Of a stretch of DNA of 64,000 bases, positions 34,710 through 43,308 are shown one piece after another. Source of the DNA: Haloflavibacter putidus. Its GTDB lineage: Bacteria > Bacteroidota > Bacteroidia > Flavobacteriales > Flavobacteriaceae. A program made the position numbers and the translations under genes. The number at the start of each line of letters is the position of its first letter. The first letter of the stretch is position 1. The stretch lies in contig NZ_VIAR01000006.1 of the NCBI RefSeq assembly GCF_006546625.1, positions 62,001 to 126,000 on the forward strand, read 5' to 3'. Under the pieces are notes generated by a model. The model saw nothing but the letters and a program-made list of their open reading frames with translations, had not been told where the DNA came from and did not search any database.

Positions 34710-35495
34710 TTAAGGTTGGTCGCTCCTGTAATTAGAATCGTCAAATTCTTTTCCTTTGTAAAAGGCATTTTTATCGGAAGCATCGTATTCTCTAGATCTA
34801 TCGGGATTTGGAGTACTGCGATAATCGGGATTGCGCAATTTTCTTTCTTCTTCCAGTTTTCTGCGTTCTTCTTCCAGCTCTTTTCTTTGTTTTTCTAACT
34901 TTCTACGTTCTTCTGCAAGACGCTCTCTTTCTTTGTTCAGTTCTTTTTTTTCTTCTGTTAAATGCCCTTGACTGTCAGAAAAAACATCATTATTATCTAA
35001 CATTTCATCACCGTGCCTACGTTCTTTTTCTGTATGACTTCCCGTGTCAGCATCTCTATCGCGTTTATAGGATCGCATCACCGCTTCTTCGTATTCCCGA
35101 TCTATGGTAGCTCCGGTTTTTATACGTTTGGTTTCCGCAAAGGTTTGATGATCTATAGAATTGGTATAAACAAATTTTTGCGACTCGTTTATATCTATTA
35201 ATCCAATTGGAATAATAATATGGTTTTCGCCTTCTTTATTTACAAATTCGTGTACATCTGCATTTGCAGGCTTTCCGTAAGGGTCGTGGTCTGCTTCTAT
35301 AATTGTTTCATCTACTTCTACATCAAGATAAACCACGCGCTCCATATCTTTATTTACCAAAAGATTTTCTACTTTCCCAATAACACGATTATCTGAATCT
35401 TTTACGCTCCAGCCTCTAACATCAGAATAATTACCGGCTACCTTATAGTCAGATAATTCTTCTAAATAATATAAATGTTTTTTCTTATTTTTCAT
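34710..35495 (-). CDS. PRC-barrel domain protein with charged coiled coil
   Basis: The 261 residues have an N-terminal PRC-barrel of the photosynthetic-reaction-centre/stress type (DVRGWSVKDSDNRVIGKVEN near residue 23, then VYLDVEVDE and NHIIIPIG). The C-terminal half has a highly charged helix rich in Glu, Arg and Lys (residues about 180-225, ERRKLEKQRKELEEERRK) predicted to form a coiled coil. It is probably cytoplasmic. PRC-barrel proteins of this kind are often general stress proteins, but no specific role can be given. Co-transcribed 18 bp behind a small membrane protein. Confidence 0.8.
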   Translation of the reverse strand: MKNKKKHLYYLEELSDYKVAGNYSDVRGWSVKDSDNRVIGKVENLLVNKDMERVVYLDVEVDETIIEADHDPYGKPANADVHEFVNKEGENHIIIPIGLIDINESQKFVYTNSIDHQTFAETKRIKTGATIDREYEEAVMRSYKRDRDADTGSHTEKERRHGDEMLDNNDVFSDSQGHLTEEKKELNKERERLAEERRKLEKQRKELEEERRKLEEERKLRNPDYRSTPNPDRSREYDASDKNAFYKGKEFDDSNYRSDQP

Positions 35496-35513
35496 TCTTC
35501 TAGCTTTTTTGGT

Positions 35514-36158
35514 TTAATTCATATTCTTCAATACAGCCGCCATCTTTTCAAAAAAAGTTTTTATTTTCTCTTGCTGATTGTTCATTTTTGCATTGGCATT
35601 AATCTCCCCTACACTTGTTTCCGCTTCTTTGATTTTATTTTCTAATTGCGGATATTCCTTTTGCTGAATAGTTTTTGTTGCTTCTACCGTTTTCTTGGCA
35701 ATATTTTTCAATTTTTGGGAAGAAAAACTGGTTGAATCTTCAGTGATTCCCATAACATTTTCCCTCATTTGACTAAAATCGGTTTCCAATTCCACTTGGT
35801 TTTCCATAGCTTTAGATTTTACCGCGTCCACCAACTTCAGTAAAGTATTTTTTGTATAAAGTGTATCCCTTCCTAATTTTGAAGTTTCCTCCATCGCAGA
35901 AAAATAACTAGCAGACAAGGTGGTAAAATCTCCGCTCAGCGAGTCATTATTCACTTCGTCTGTCCAAGTATTTCTAGCGCTATCTTGCTCGATAGAATCT
36001 ATTGGTTGCACTTGTTCCATATCGTCTGTATCTATGGTATCGTCGTCATAATCGTTGTTTGCGAAAACAAAAAAGTATAACAAAGCAAGTATTATTAATA
36101 CAACAAGCAGAATCCAAGGCCAAATTGGTTTCTTCTTTTCAATTTTAATTTCTGCCAT
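35514..36158 (-). CDS. Membrane-anchored hypothetical protein
   Basis: From the ATG at 36158 it has 214 residues. A basic start and a single transmembrane helix (WPWILLVVLIILALLYFFV near residue 11) are followed by an acidic segment and a helical soluble domain facing the periplasm. There is no recognised family. The longer reading from 36191 is disfavoured because it starts inside the -7 promoter word. It precedes the PRC-barrel gene in the same operon. Confidence 0.65.
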   Translation of the reverse strand: MAEIKIEKKKPIWPWILLVVLIILALLYFFVFANNDYDDDTIDTDDMEQVQPIDSIEQDSARNTWTDEVNNDSLSGDFTTLSASYFSAMEETSKLGRDTLYTKNTLLKLVDAVKSKAMENQVELETDFSQMRENVMGITEDSTSFSSQKLKNIAKKTVEATKTIQQKEYPQLENKIKEAETSVGEINANAKMNNQQEKIKTFFEKMAAVLKNMN

Positions 36159-36188
36159 AATATTGATTTTTAGCGAATTACTATTTAA

Positions 36189-36196
36189 CAAAAGTA
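36189..36196 (-). promoter_or_regulatory. -7 element TACTTTTG of the PRC-barrel operon
   Basis: A perfect TAnnTTTG match on the minus strand, 30 nt before the ATG at 36158. Confidence 0.5.
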
Positions 36197-36424
36197 CATT
36201 AGTTAATCTTACCTTTTCATTAAGAACAACCTAAACTATTGTTAATTATATAGTAATTTTTTAGTAATATGTCAATAAATTAACTTTTATGCTGAAATTA
36301 AACTAACAAAACGCGCACTCTTAGAAAATTTTAAAACTCATTTTCTGTTTTATGCATAAGCATTTTAAAAATTACAGCGATTAATTTTAAGGAATTGCTA
36401 AGACTTGTTGTTCTTTAAATTATA

Positions 36425-36432
36425 TAGTTTTG
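36425..36432 (+). promoter_or_regulatory. -7 element TAGTTTTG directly before a GTG start
   Basis: A TAnnTTTG match only 4 nt before the GTG at 36437, predicting a leaderless transcript for the MFS gene. Confidence 0.45.
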
Positions 36433-36436
36433 GCGC

Positions 36437-37678
36437 GTGAAAAATTCTACTTCCACAAAAATTTTTGGCACAGATAGCCGCATCATTGTTTTAGGTATTG
36501 CCCGAATGGCAGATGCCGTGGGCAACTCTTTTCTTATTGTGGTCTTGCCACTATATATTGCCAGTGGCCAAGTAGATGGTGATTTTTTCGGTCTAACCGA
36601 ATCGCTTATAACCGGTTTGGTATTAGGTTTATTTGGTTTGGTAAGTAGCATTTGCCAACCTTTTACCGGCAGACTTAGCGATAAAGCGGGAAAAAGAAAA
36701 CTCTTTGTCTTGATTGGCTTGGTGCTTTTTATGTTTGCCAATTTTCTGTATTCTTTAGCACATTCTTACATTTTACTTCTTATAATACGCGCGGCACAAG
36801 GCATTGCAGCGGCTTTAACCATTACTGCAACATTAGCATTGGTAAGCGAATTGAGTACGCCCAAAAATCGTGGCGGAAATATGGGCGTGTACAACGCATT
36901 TAGATTAATTGGGTTTGGAATAGGACCTTTAGGAAGCGGCGCTTTGGTAGAAAACGGTCCGTACCATTTACCGCTAATAGGAGAGTTAAGCGGTTTTATG
37001 GCTGCTTTTTCTTTAGCAGCTTTTGCAGCTTTAATAAGTATAATTTTAGTGGCTTTCTTCGTAAAAGATCCGGAAGAAACCGAACCTAATTCTGAAGGGA
37101 TTATTATAAACTTTAAAGCTAAAACCCCGGGCAAGCTTTTAGACCCTATCTTTAGCTTAGGCATTGCTACGTTGTTTATGAGTATGGGATTTGCACTTTT
37201 AGCTCCCATAGAGTTAGAAGTAAACGAGCGTTTATCGCAAGGGCCATTTTTATTTTCATTAGAGTTTAGCGCGCTTATTGGGTTTATGGCTATTACTCAA
37301 CCGCTTATTGGCAAAGCCAGCGATAAATATGGTAGGAAAATTTTTATTGTTATTGGCTTTTTAGGTTTGATACCTATTATTTTAATGGAAGGTTTTGCAA
37401 CCCAACCCTGGCATATGATTAGCGCTCGTGCTTTACACGGCATTTGCGCCGCAATGGTATTTGCGCCGGCCTTGGCCTTGGCAGGCGACTTAGCAAAAAA
37501 AGGTCAGGTGGGCGCACAATTATCTATTTTGAGCGTAGCTTTTGGTTTAGGAATTTCCTTTGGTGCTTTTTTAACCGGCTACGCGATTCGGTTTGGTTTT
37601 GCTATTCCTTTTATTGTTGGTGCTGTTTTAGCTGCTTTAGGCGCAATTGTAGTAAAAACGCAGGTTCCTAGTAAATAG
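36437..37678 (+). CDS. Major facilitator superfamily (MFS) transporter
   Basis: The 413 residues form about 12 membrane helices with the MFS motif A-like loop GRLSDKAGKRKLFVLIG near residue 78 and a related loop GKASDKYGRKIFIVIG in the second half. The fold is of the drug/sugar efflux type. The substrate is unknown. The likely start is a GTG, directly behind a promoter -7 element. It is followed, after a short heptamer repeat, by an IS3-family element. Confidence 0.88.
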   Translation: MKNSTSTKIFGTDSRIIVLGIARMADAVGNSFLIVVLPLYIASGQVDGDFFGLTESLITGLVLGLFGLVSSICQPFTGRLSDKAGKRKLFVLIGLVLFMFANFLYSLAHSYILLLIIRAAQGIAAALTITATLALVSELSTPKNRGGNMGVYNAFRLIGFGIGPLGSGALVENGPYHLPLIGELSGFMAAFSLAAFAALISIILVAFFVKDPEETEPNSEGIIINFKAKTPGKLLDPIFSLGIATLFMSMGFALLAPIELEVNERLSQGPFLFSLEFSALIGFMAITQPLIGKASDKYGRKIFIVIGFLGLIPIILMEGFATQPWHMISARALHGICAAMVFAPALALAGDLAKKGQVGAQLSILSVAFGLGISFGAFLTGYAIRFGFAIPFIVGAVLAALGAIVVKTQVPSK

Positions 37679-37692
37679 AGAGTGGAGAATAG

Positions 37693-37720
37693 AGATTAGG
37701 GAATAGGGATTAGGGATTAG
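37693..37720. repeat. Short 7-bp tandem repeat AGGGATT
   Basis: About three and a half units (GGGAAT, AGGGATT, AGGGATT, AG) directly abut the left end of the IS element. Confidence 0.5.
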
Positions 37721-37764
37721 TGTACGTCCCTGATATAGGTTGACCATTTAAAACGTGGAAAACT

Positions 37765-38163
37765 ATGAAAGCAAATGTACGAAGTATCCGTAAGCAGCGT
37801 CGATACTCGAAAGAATTCAAACTACAACTTGTATCAGATTTTGAGAAAGGTAAATACAGCGTTCCTCAATTACAACGAATGCACGGAGTTGCAAATTCAC
37901 TAATTTACAGTTGGATTTATAAATTCTCTACCTTTAACGAGAAAGGATTCAGAGTTATAGAAATGAAAGACAGCAGTAGTAAAAAAATGAAAGAGCTGGA
38001 AGCTCGTGTAAAAGAGCTTGAAAGCGCTGTGGGCCGTAAGCAGATAATGATTGATTATCTAGAGAAAATGATGGAGATTGCTAAAGATGAACTTGACATC
38101 GACATTAAAAAAAACTTCGGCACCCCACAATCAACTGGTTCAGGAAAAACAAAGAAAAAATGA
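37765..38163 (+). CDS. IS3-family transposase OrfA
   Basis: The 132 residues have the helix-turn-helix of IS3 OrfA (YSKEFKLQLVSDFEKGKYSV near residue 14, then LQRMHGVANSLIYSWIYKF). A leucine-zipper-like coiled coil follows (MKELEARVKELESAVGRKQ near residue 76). It binds the terminal repeats and regulates transposition. Its stop overlaps the OrfB start as ATGA, preceded by an A-rich run that could also allow frameshifting to make OrfAB. Confidence 0.9.
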   Translation: MKANVRSIRKQRRYSKEFKLQLVSDFEKGKYSVPQLQRMHGVANSLIYSWIYKFSTFNEKGFRVIEMKDSSSKKMKELEARVKELESAVGRKQIMIDYLEKMMEIAKDELDIDIKKNFGTPQSTGSGKTKKK

Positions 38164-39002
38164 GTTTTTCCCTTAACAGTCTGTATAAAGAAGTCGGTTT
38201 GAGCAAACAGGCCGTTGCCCAATACAATATGCGGCAAAAGATCTTTGATAACAAAACAACACAGTTGGTTCTTGAGGCAGACGAGTTACGAGAAGAACAT
38301 CCTGGTTGTGGGGTGGAGAAAATGTATTATACACTTAAACCGGGTTTTATCGGAAGAGACCGGTTTATAGAATTAATGATGGAGTTGGGCTACAGACTGA
38401 AGCGTAAAAAGAATTATAAAAGAACGACAATCGCCTCAAAGATTTACTATACCAACCTTATAAAAGGAATGAAAATAAACCGTCCTTCGATGGTTTGGCA
38501 ATCTGATATTACCTATATACCCATTGGCAATAAACATTATTATGCCGTCTTTATAATAGATGTTTACACCAAAAAAATCGTAGGGTATAAGGTATCAGAT
38601 AATATGCGTGCCCAGGCAAATGTAAATGCTTTAAAAATGGCCTTACGCGAAAATAAAGCACCTCAAATACATCATAGCGATAGAGGTAGTCAATATACTT
38701 ACAAAGGGTATGTTGAACTTTTAAAACGCAATGGTAGCAAGGTAAGTATGGCGCTCTCTGCACAAGATAATGCCTATGCAGAACGAATTAATAAAACTAT
38801 AAAAGAAGAGTATTTGGATTATTGGAAACCCAAAAACTTCGGTCAATTAAAACGAATGACAGCAAAAGCGGTTAAGAATTATAATCATAAAAGAATACAT
38901 AATAACAATGAAAGAATGAGCCCTGAAAAGTTTATAAACCAATATTCTTTTTTAAAGCCAAAAGAAAGAAAAACAATTACTATTTTTGATAATGAAAATT
39001 AA
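38160..39002 (+). CDS. IS3-family transposase OrfB (DDE integrase domain)
   Basis: The 280 residues contain the HTH_21-like segment (EEHPGCGVEKMYYTLKPGF) and the rve integrase core. Its catalytic acids are visible: WQSDITYIPIG near residue 115, HSDRGSQYTY near residue 175 and the Glu in DNAYAERINKTIKEEYLD near residue 207. No frameshift or stop is seen, so the element may be active. Confidence 0.93.
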   Translation: MSFSLNSLYKEVGLSKQAVAQYNMRQKIFDNKTTQLVLEADELREEHPGCGVEKMYYTLKPGFIGRDRFIELMMELGYRLKRKKNYKRTTIASKIYYTNLIKGMKINRPSMVWQSDITYIPIGNKHYYAVFIIDVYTKKIVGYKVSDNMRAQANVNALKMALRENKAPQIHHSDRGSQYTYKGYVELLKRNGSKVSMALSAQDNAYAERINKTIKEEYLDYWKPKNFGQLKRMTAKAVKNYNHKRIHNNNERMSPEKFINQYSFLKPKERKTITIFDNEN

Positions 39003-39032
39003 TTAAAAACGGTCAACTCTAATTAGGGAACA

Positions 39033-39217
39033 TCGTAGGGATTTGAAATTTCAAATTAATGAGTAGCGCTTAGCAGCTTGGTGTAAATTTATTTCGAAAT
39101 TAAAAATTCCGGTAATAGCTTAATGAGTAGAGTTTAATGCATCAAGAAATTACAATATACATCTACACTATACAGTTTTGAAAGGTTGGATAATAAAGAA
39201 TAGGGATTGGGGCAAAC
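39033..39217. other. AT-rich spacer after the IS
   Basis: Contains mosaic words (GGGATTTGAAATTTCAAATT, AATAGGGATTGGGGC) related to the dispersed intergenic family. No gene was seen. Confidence 0.4.
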
Positions 39218-39251
39218 AAAAAATCATTCAGATTGCTCCAAATGATTTTTT
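39218..39251. terminator. Bidirectional intrinsic terminator
   Basis: AAAAAATCATT (39218-39228) pairs with AATGATTTTTT (39241-39251). It lies 23 nt after the stop of the minus-strand rhodanese gene. Confidence 0.7.
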
Positions 39252-39273
39252 GTTATGATCTTTAAAAAAATGC

Positions 39274-39588
39274 TTACTCTTCTACGGTTGCGCCCTCCCA
39301 AGCTTCAATTCCGCCTTCAAGGTTGTAGCAATTTTTAATACCTACTTGCTCCATTATTTGACAAGCTTGGCTGCTACGACCTCCAGATTTACAGTAAACG
39401 TAATAATTTTTGCCTTTGTCCAATTGGTTTATCTCTTCCATGAATTTTGGAGCTTGATAAATATCTATTTGCAAGGCATTAGGTATATGTTTTTCTTCGT
39501 ACTCCTCGTCCGTGCGCACATCTATAATTTTTGCTTGCTCGTCTTCAGAAAGGCGTTGCGCCCATTCAGCTTGTTTTAAACTCTCCAT
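39274..39588 (-). CDS. Rhodanese-like domain protein
   Basis: The 104 residues are one rhodanese domain: IIDVRTDEEYEEKHIPNALQ near residue 20 and the active-site loop YCKSGGRSSQAC near residue 65, with the catalytic Cys present. The domain carries persulfide sulfur and may act in cytoplasmic sulfur transfer. It has its own -7 element but lies 30 bp behind two thioredoxin-like genes, which suggests a linked redox or sulfur role. Confidence 0.9.
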   Translation of the reverse strand: MESLKQAEWAQRLSEDEQAKIIDVRTDEEYEEKHIPNALQIDIYQAPKFMEEINQLDKGKNYYVYCKSGGRSSQACQIMEQVGIKNCYNLEGGIEAWEGATVEE

Positions 39589-39607
39589 ATATTCTTTTAT
39601 TTTTTTT

Positions 39608-39615
39608 CAAAGTTA
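39608..39615 (-). promoter_or_regulatory. -7 element TAACTTTG of the rhodanese gene
   Basis: A perfect TAnnTTTG match on the minus strand, 19 nt before the ATG at 39588. Confidence 0.5.
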
Positions 39616-39618
39616 CTG

Positions 39619-40260
39619 TTATTTAATTCTGCAACCAATTGCTTTGGTAAGTTTACGTTCTACTTCCTCTCCTGCTAATAACTGTTTTACTGCATTTTCT
39701 ACATATTTTTCTTTTACCGCAGCAGAATTTTTATAATTATCGTCTATAGCTCCAATATAACGTACTATATTTTCTCCGTTTTCCTTTTCTAAAACATAGA
39801 CGTGCGGCGTTTTGGTTGCACCGTATTTTTTATATACTTCTTGTTTTTCATCTATTAAATAAGGAAAATTGTAGCCTCTTCGATTCGCCCTAATTTGCAT
39901 TTCCTCAAAACTATCTTCCGGATAAATCTTAGGATTGTTAGGATTAATGGCAATAACCGGATAGCCTTTAGCTAAAAATTTATCGTGCAAATCTTTTATA
40001 CGATCTTCGTATGCATTAGAATACGGACAATGATTGGTAGTAAAAACAACAATAAAACCTTTTGCCTTTTCATAATTGGCTAAGCTATAAATTTTGCCAT
40101 CAGTTGCTTTTAAGGAAAAATCTTCTGCAGCATCGCCAATTGCATAGCCTTCTGGAGAAGAATTACTCAAATCAGAAAATTGGTTCATACCTTTATAGGT
40201 AAGTACCGAAACAACAATTATTACCGCAGAAACGCTTAAAATCACTAAAGTTCGCATCAT
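39619..40260 (-). CDS. Membrane-anchored AhpC/TSA-like redoxin
   Basis: This 213-residue thioredoxin-fold protein has an N-terminal membrane anchor (LVILSVSAVIIVVSVLTYKG). The redoxin domain has FTTNHCPYSNAYEDRI near residue 75, a single-Cys (CxxS) site instead of CxxC, as in a Bacteroidota redoxin group. It probably faces the periplasm. The ATG at 40260 shares one base with the upstream stop (TGATG), so translation is coupled. An upstream TTG is rejected for that reason. Confidence 0.82.
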   Translation of the reverse strand: MMRTLVILSVSAVIIVVSVLTYKGMNQFSDLSNSSPEGYAIGDAAEDFSLKATDGKIYSLANYEKAKGFIVVFTTNHCPYSNAYEDRIKDLHDKFLAKGYPVIAINPNNPKIYPEDSFEEMQIRANRRGYNFPYLIDEKQEVYKKYGATKTPHVYVLEKENGENIVRYIGAIDDNYKNSAAVKEKYVENAVKQLLAGEEVERKLTKAIGCRIK

Positions 40261-40778
40261 CAATCTTTCAATTTTTGTACAGCATTCAACAAATCTTCGT
40301 AGGTTTTAAATGGTTTTTCATAAAATACGCGTTCATTATCTTTATAGATTAAAGTGGCAGGAATTGCTCCCGACCAGGATTTATCTACTTGCGGAATCCA
40401 CGCATTGGTATTAGGGTCATCCAAAAGTAGTACCGGAGCCAATATTTGTCGCTTATCTAAAAACGGCACCAGATGTGTTTCTTTTAACTTTGGTAAATCT
40501 AAACTTACCAACGTAACCTGTGCACGCTCTTCTTCGTGCAGTTTTTCAAAATATGGTAATTCTTCTACGCAAGGTCTACACCAAGTGGCCCAAAAGTTTA
40601 CTACGTATATTTGCCCATCTTCTTTTGACAATAAAGGTTGTAAATTTTTAAAATCTACAGTACGCAAATTTTTATAAGAAGATTCTACAGATGCCGCATT
40701 AGCGCCCGCACCATTTTTACAAGCTATGAAGAGAAAAGGACAAAAAAAGTAAACTAAAAGTTTTTTAAATCGTATCAT
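40260..40778 (-). CDS. TlpA-family thioredoxin-like lipoprotein
   Basis: The 172 residues start with a lipoprotein signal peptide ending CPFLFIACKNG (lipidated Cys near residue 20). The thioredoxin domain follows, with the active site VNFWATWCRPCVEELPYF near residue 65 (CxxC present). It probably acts as a periplasmic thiol-disulfide oxidoreductase. It is the first gene of a minus-strand redox operon with the redoxin. Confidence 0.88.
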   Translation of the reverse strand: MIRFKKLLVYFFCPFLFIACKNGAGANAASVESSYKNLRTVDFKNLQPLLSKEDGQIYVVNFWATWCRPCVEELPYFEKLHEEERAQVTLVSLDLPKLKETHLVPFLDKRQILAPVLLLDDPNTNAWIPQVDKSWSGAIPATLIYKDNERVFYEKPFKTYEDLLNAVQKLKD

Positions 40779-40802
40779 ATTTTAAAACCTACGTAATCGG
40801 CT

Positions 40803-40810
40803 CAAAATTA
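40803..40810 (-). promoter_or_regulatory. -7 element TAATTTTG of the redox operon
   Basis: A perfect TAnnTTTG match on the minus strand, 24 nt before the ATG at 40778. Confidence 0.5.
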
Positions 40811-41092
40811 AAGAATAAGCTTTAGTCATAGTAAGTCTTTAACAAGAGTTTATTAGTTTAGGGCACTCAGTGTAAGCTTGTTTTATTTCCTTAAAGAATA
40901 TTCATTAAAATTTTAACATTATTTTAAAAATCATCCCGGGTTGCATTTACCCTTTCGGGGGAAAGTTTTGCAGATAATAGTAATTAAAAACCAGTAATTT
41001 TTAATTAATAAACTTAAGGCTGCCCCGTATTTGTAGATATTTTTTACCTTGCTTCTGTATTAACCGCAGTTGCAAAAATTAATAATTTACAT
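40811..41092. other. Intergenic leader region of the TrpG/PabA gene
   Basis: AT-rich except for a GC-rich patch at 40931-40971 that can fold (CCC-TTTC-GGG inside a GCA/TGC closing stem). It may be part of a structured leader, but no known class was recognised. Confidence 0.3.
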
Positions 41093-41680
41093 TTGGAAAC
41101 TAAAAATACCAATGCTAATCACAAAATTTTAGTAATAGATAACTACGATAGTTTTGTTTATAATTTAGTGCATTATTTAGAAGATTTAAATTGTTTGGTA
41201 ACCGTAAAACGCAATCGAGAATTTACTTTAGAAGAAGTAAAGAACTACGATAAAATCTTACTCTCTCCCGGTCCGGGACTTCCGTCAGAGGCCGGTAAAT
41301 TAAACCAATTAATACAGACCTATGCCGGCAAAAAAAGTATTTTGGGCGTTTGTTTGGGTCAACAAGCAATTGGCGAAGTCTTTGGTGCCAAATTGCAAAA
41401 CCTTGCAGAAGTTTACCATGGCGTTGCCAGTACTATTAGCCTTCAAAATCCTAACGACGATTTATTTAAAAATTTACCATCAAAGTTAGAAGTGGGTCGC
41501 TATCATTCTTGGGTTATTACCAATTTACCTGCTCATTTAATAGCTTTAGCTTATGATGAAAAGCAACAAATTATGGCCATTAAACATCGTGATTTTTCGC
41601 TTTACGGGGTACAATTTCACCCCGAATCTGTTTTAACTCCACAAGGAAAAAGCATTCTGCAAAATTGGTTAGCTACTTAA
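41093..41680 (+). CDS. Class I glutamine amidotransferase, anthranilate/aminodeoxychorismate synthase component II
   Basis: The 195 residues show the TrpG/PabA pattern: KILVIDNYDSFVYNLVHYL near the start, LLSPGPGLPSEAGKL, the catalytic Cys in ILGVCLGQQAIGEVFG near residue 86, and the catalytic His-Glu in GVQFHPESVLTPQG near residue 176. It supplies ammonia from glutamine for anthranilate or 4-amino-4-deoxychorismate synthesis. The partner subunit is not in the window, so TrpG and PabA cannot be told apart. There is no in-frame ATG or GTG near the N-terminus; the TTG at 41093 is the best start although it overlaps a -7-like word. Confidence 0.88.
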   Translation: METKNTNANHKILVIDNYDSFVYNLVHYLEDLNCLVTVKRNREFTLEEVKNYDKILLSPGPGLPSEAGKLNQLIQTYAGKKSILGVCLGQQAIGEVFGAKLQNLAEVYHGVASTISLQNPNDDLFKNLPSKLEVGRYHSWVITNLPAHLIALAYDEKQQIMAIKHRDFSLYGVQFHPESVLTPQGKSILQNWLAT

Positions 41681-41886
41681 AATTAACGCTTTTATGTAGT
41701 TAAATTTATAACTTCCGTAAAGAAAACATCAAATTATTTACCTTTTCATGTAAGTAGATAAGCTTATTTTACACTCATAAAGTTAAGAAATTCAGATATT
41801 TACCTCAAGATTAAGACCGTTAGACGCCAAAAAAGCTATTTAAACACTTTGGTTAAATAATTATATAATTATATTTTTTTAATAAG

Positions 41887-41894
41887 TATTTTTG
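41887..41894 (+). promoter_or_regulatory. -7 element TATTTTTG of hypothetical gene 41913
   Basis: A perfect TAnnTTTG match. It excludes the TTG at 41892 as start because that lies inside the element. Confidence 0.5.
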
Positions 41895-41912
41895 CCTCTT
41901 AATTATATAACC

Positions 41913-42359
41913 TTGTTTTTGAGAGATACAAAATACTATAAGGATTGTTTAAAAAATCAATCTTTAGATTTTGGAGAGTTTTACTTTTTCGAAAAATTTG
42001 TGGTGGGAGAAATTCGCGAAGAAACTATATTAGACTTTACCAAAGCAGAATACCTACTGAATACAATTGAAGAGTACTACAATAAAAATGTGCCTAACTA
42101 TTATATTTCTAATAAAATATTTAGCTACTCGGTAGACCCTAGTCTTTGGGCAAAACTCGCTCCCCGTTTATCTAATTTGCATTACCTAATTATAGAAAAA
42201 ACGGCCTCTGCCAAAATAAACACGATGTTTGAGAAAATGTTTTTTGAAGGCCAGCTGCAAAAATTCAAATCCTTAGATCAAGCTATACAATGGGTGATGC
42301 AGCAAGTAGGAAGCAGTATTTCTTCCGGTCCCACAAATGACAAATTTCACAATTCTTAA
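41913..42359 (+). CDS. Conserved flavobacterial hypothetical protein (STAS/SpoIIAA-like fold?)
   Basis: From a TTG at 41913 the protein has 148 residues (FLRDTKYYKDCLKNQSLDFG). It has no signal peptide or membrane segment. Blocks such as FGEFYFFEKFVVGEIREET and the helix MFEKMFFEGQLQKFKSLDQAIQW near residue 120 resemble a small conserved family of Flavobacteria with an alternating strand/helix pattern. Function is unknown. The start is uncertain: only TTG codons are available after the promoter element. Confidence 0.55.
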   Translation: MFLRDTKYYKDCLKNQSLDFGEFYFFEKFVVGEIREETILDFTKAEYLLNTIEEYYNKNVPNYYISNKIFSYSVDPSLWAKLAPRLSNLHYLIIEKTASAKINTMFEKMFFEGQLQKFKSLDQAIQWVMQQVGSSISSGPTNDKFHNS

Positions 42360-42434
42360 CAGTTTTTTACCAAAGCTTTGAGAAGCTTTGTTCTTATAAA
42401 ATTGCACCTTTAGTGTAATTAAAAAAGAAAAATT

Positions 42435-42572
42435 ATGGGACGAATTGAAGATAAACACCGAAAAAGAAAAGATGAAAAAAAACCTTTAGGTGAGTTTGGT
42501 AAAACCAAGCGCGAAACCAATGAGGTAGATATTGATGAAGAAACCATCAAAAAACAAGAGAATAAAGAGTAA
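42435..42572 (+). CDS. Small highly charged protein (45 aa)
   Basis: A short frame, ATG to TAA, encodes a Lys/Glu-rich protein (GRIEDKHRKRKDEKKPLGEF). It lies between the hypothetical gene and a strong terminator, which supports expression. It has no recognised domain and is probably disordered and cytoplasmic. A -7-like word with one mismatch (TAAAATTG) lies about 30 nt upstream. Confidence 0.5.
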   Translation: MGRIEDKHRKRKDEKKPLGEFGKTKRETNEVDIDEETIKKQENKE

Positions 42573-42623
42573 GTTGTAAAGTAAATTTACAACAAAAAGG
42601 CGGTAAATTTACCGTCTTTTTTT
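42573..42623 (+). terminator. Double hairpin terminator
   Basis: The first hairpin GTTGTAAA / TTTACAAC (42573-42593) is followed by GGCGGTAAATTTACCGTC (42599-42616) and seven T. Confidence 0.75.
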
Positions 42624-42672
42624 GTGTGTGAATTTATTTTGTTTAACTTTATAAGAAGTAATTTAAACAAAT

Positions 42673-43308
42673 ATGTATTTATCTTCTTCCCAAATTCAGC
42701 AATTAGAAAAAAGGTACCGTGCCAATCTAATTAATAGTCTTAGTGGCTATAAATCGGCTAATCTAATTGCAACAAAATCGCAAGATGCAATTGAGAATGT
42801 GGCTATTTTTAGCTCTGTGATACATTTGGGTAGTAAGCCGCCATTATTAGGTTTTATTTTACGCCCAACCAGCGCTACCAGAAATACTTGGGATAATATA
42901 AATACTTCCTCATTTTTTAGCGTTAATCACGTAAACCAAAAAATTTATAAGCAAGCGCATCATACTTCTGCTCGCTACGATGGTACTACCTCAGAATTTA
43001 AAAAAACACAGCTTACCCCAGAGTACAAAAACAATTTTTTTGCCCCATTTGTAAAAGAATCGCCCATACAAATTGGCTGCAAAATGCTTAACAATTATTA
43101 CATAGAAGAAAATGAATGCCGACTTATAGTTGCCGAAATTAAGCAATTATATTTATCGGAAAAACCCGCAAAAGACGGCTGGTTAGACCTAAGCAAACAC
43201 GATACATTAAGCATAAATGGGCTGGATGCTTATACACTTCCAACACTTTTAGACAGACTAGCCTATGCTAAACCAAACGAAGAAACTCGTTCTCTTTTAG
43301 ATGAATAA
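42673..43308 (+). CDS. Flavin reductase-like FMN-binding split-barrel protein
   Basis: The 211 residues have the flavin-reductase split-barrel pattern: a domain that begins [20 protein letters not shown] near residue 16 and [20 protein letters not shown] near residue 56, with the FMN-binding Arg/Thr region. It probably supplies or binds reduced flavin. It is the first gene of an operon with DUF2256, cryptochrome and FeS photolyase, so a role in giving reduced flavin to the photolyases is a reasonable inference. It overlaps the DUF2256 gene by 8 bp. Confidence 0.8.
   Translation: MYLSSSQIQQLEKRYRANLINSLSGYKSANLIATKSQDAIENVAIFSSVIHLGSKPPLLGFILRPTSATRNTWDNINTSSFFSVNHVNQKIYKQAHHTSARYDGTTSEFKKTQLTPEYKNNFFAPFVKESPIQIGCKMLNNYYIEENECRLIVAEIKQLYLSEKPAKDGWLDLSKHDTLSINGLDAYTLPTLLDRLAYAKPNEETRSLLDE

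Larger units (their letters stand above)
37721..39032 (+). mobile_element. IS3-family insertion sequence, apparently complete
   Basis: Two transposase frames lie between imperfect terminal inverted repeats. The left is TCCCTGATATAGGTTGACC (37727-37745) and the right, reverse complement, is TCCCTAATTAGAGTTGACC (39011-39029); 14 of 19 positions match. If the outer TGT/ACA are included the element is 37721-39032, about 1.3 kb, normal for IS3. A target duplication of 3-4 bp could not be recognised. Confidence 0.8.

Noticed and set aside
34710-36158. Photosynthesis-related operon because of the PRC barrel
   Set aside because: PRC barrels occur in many non-photosynthetic stress proteins and no photosynthesis gene is present.
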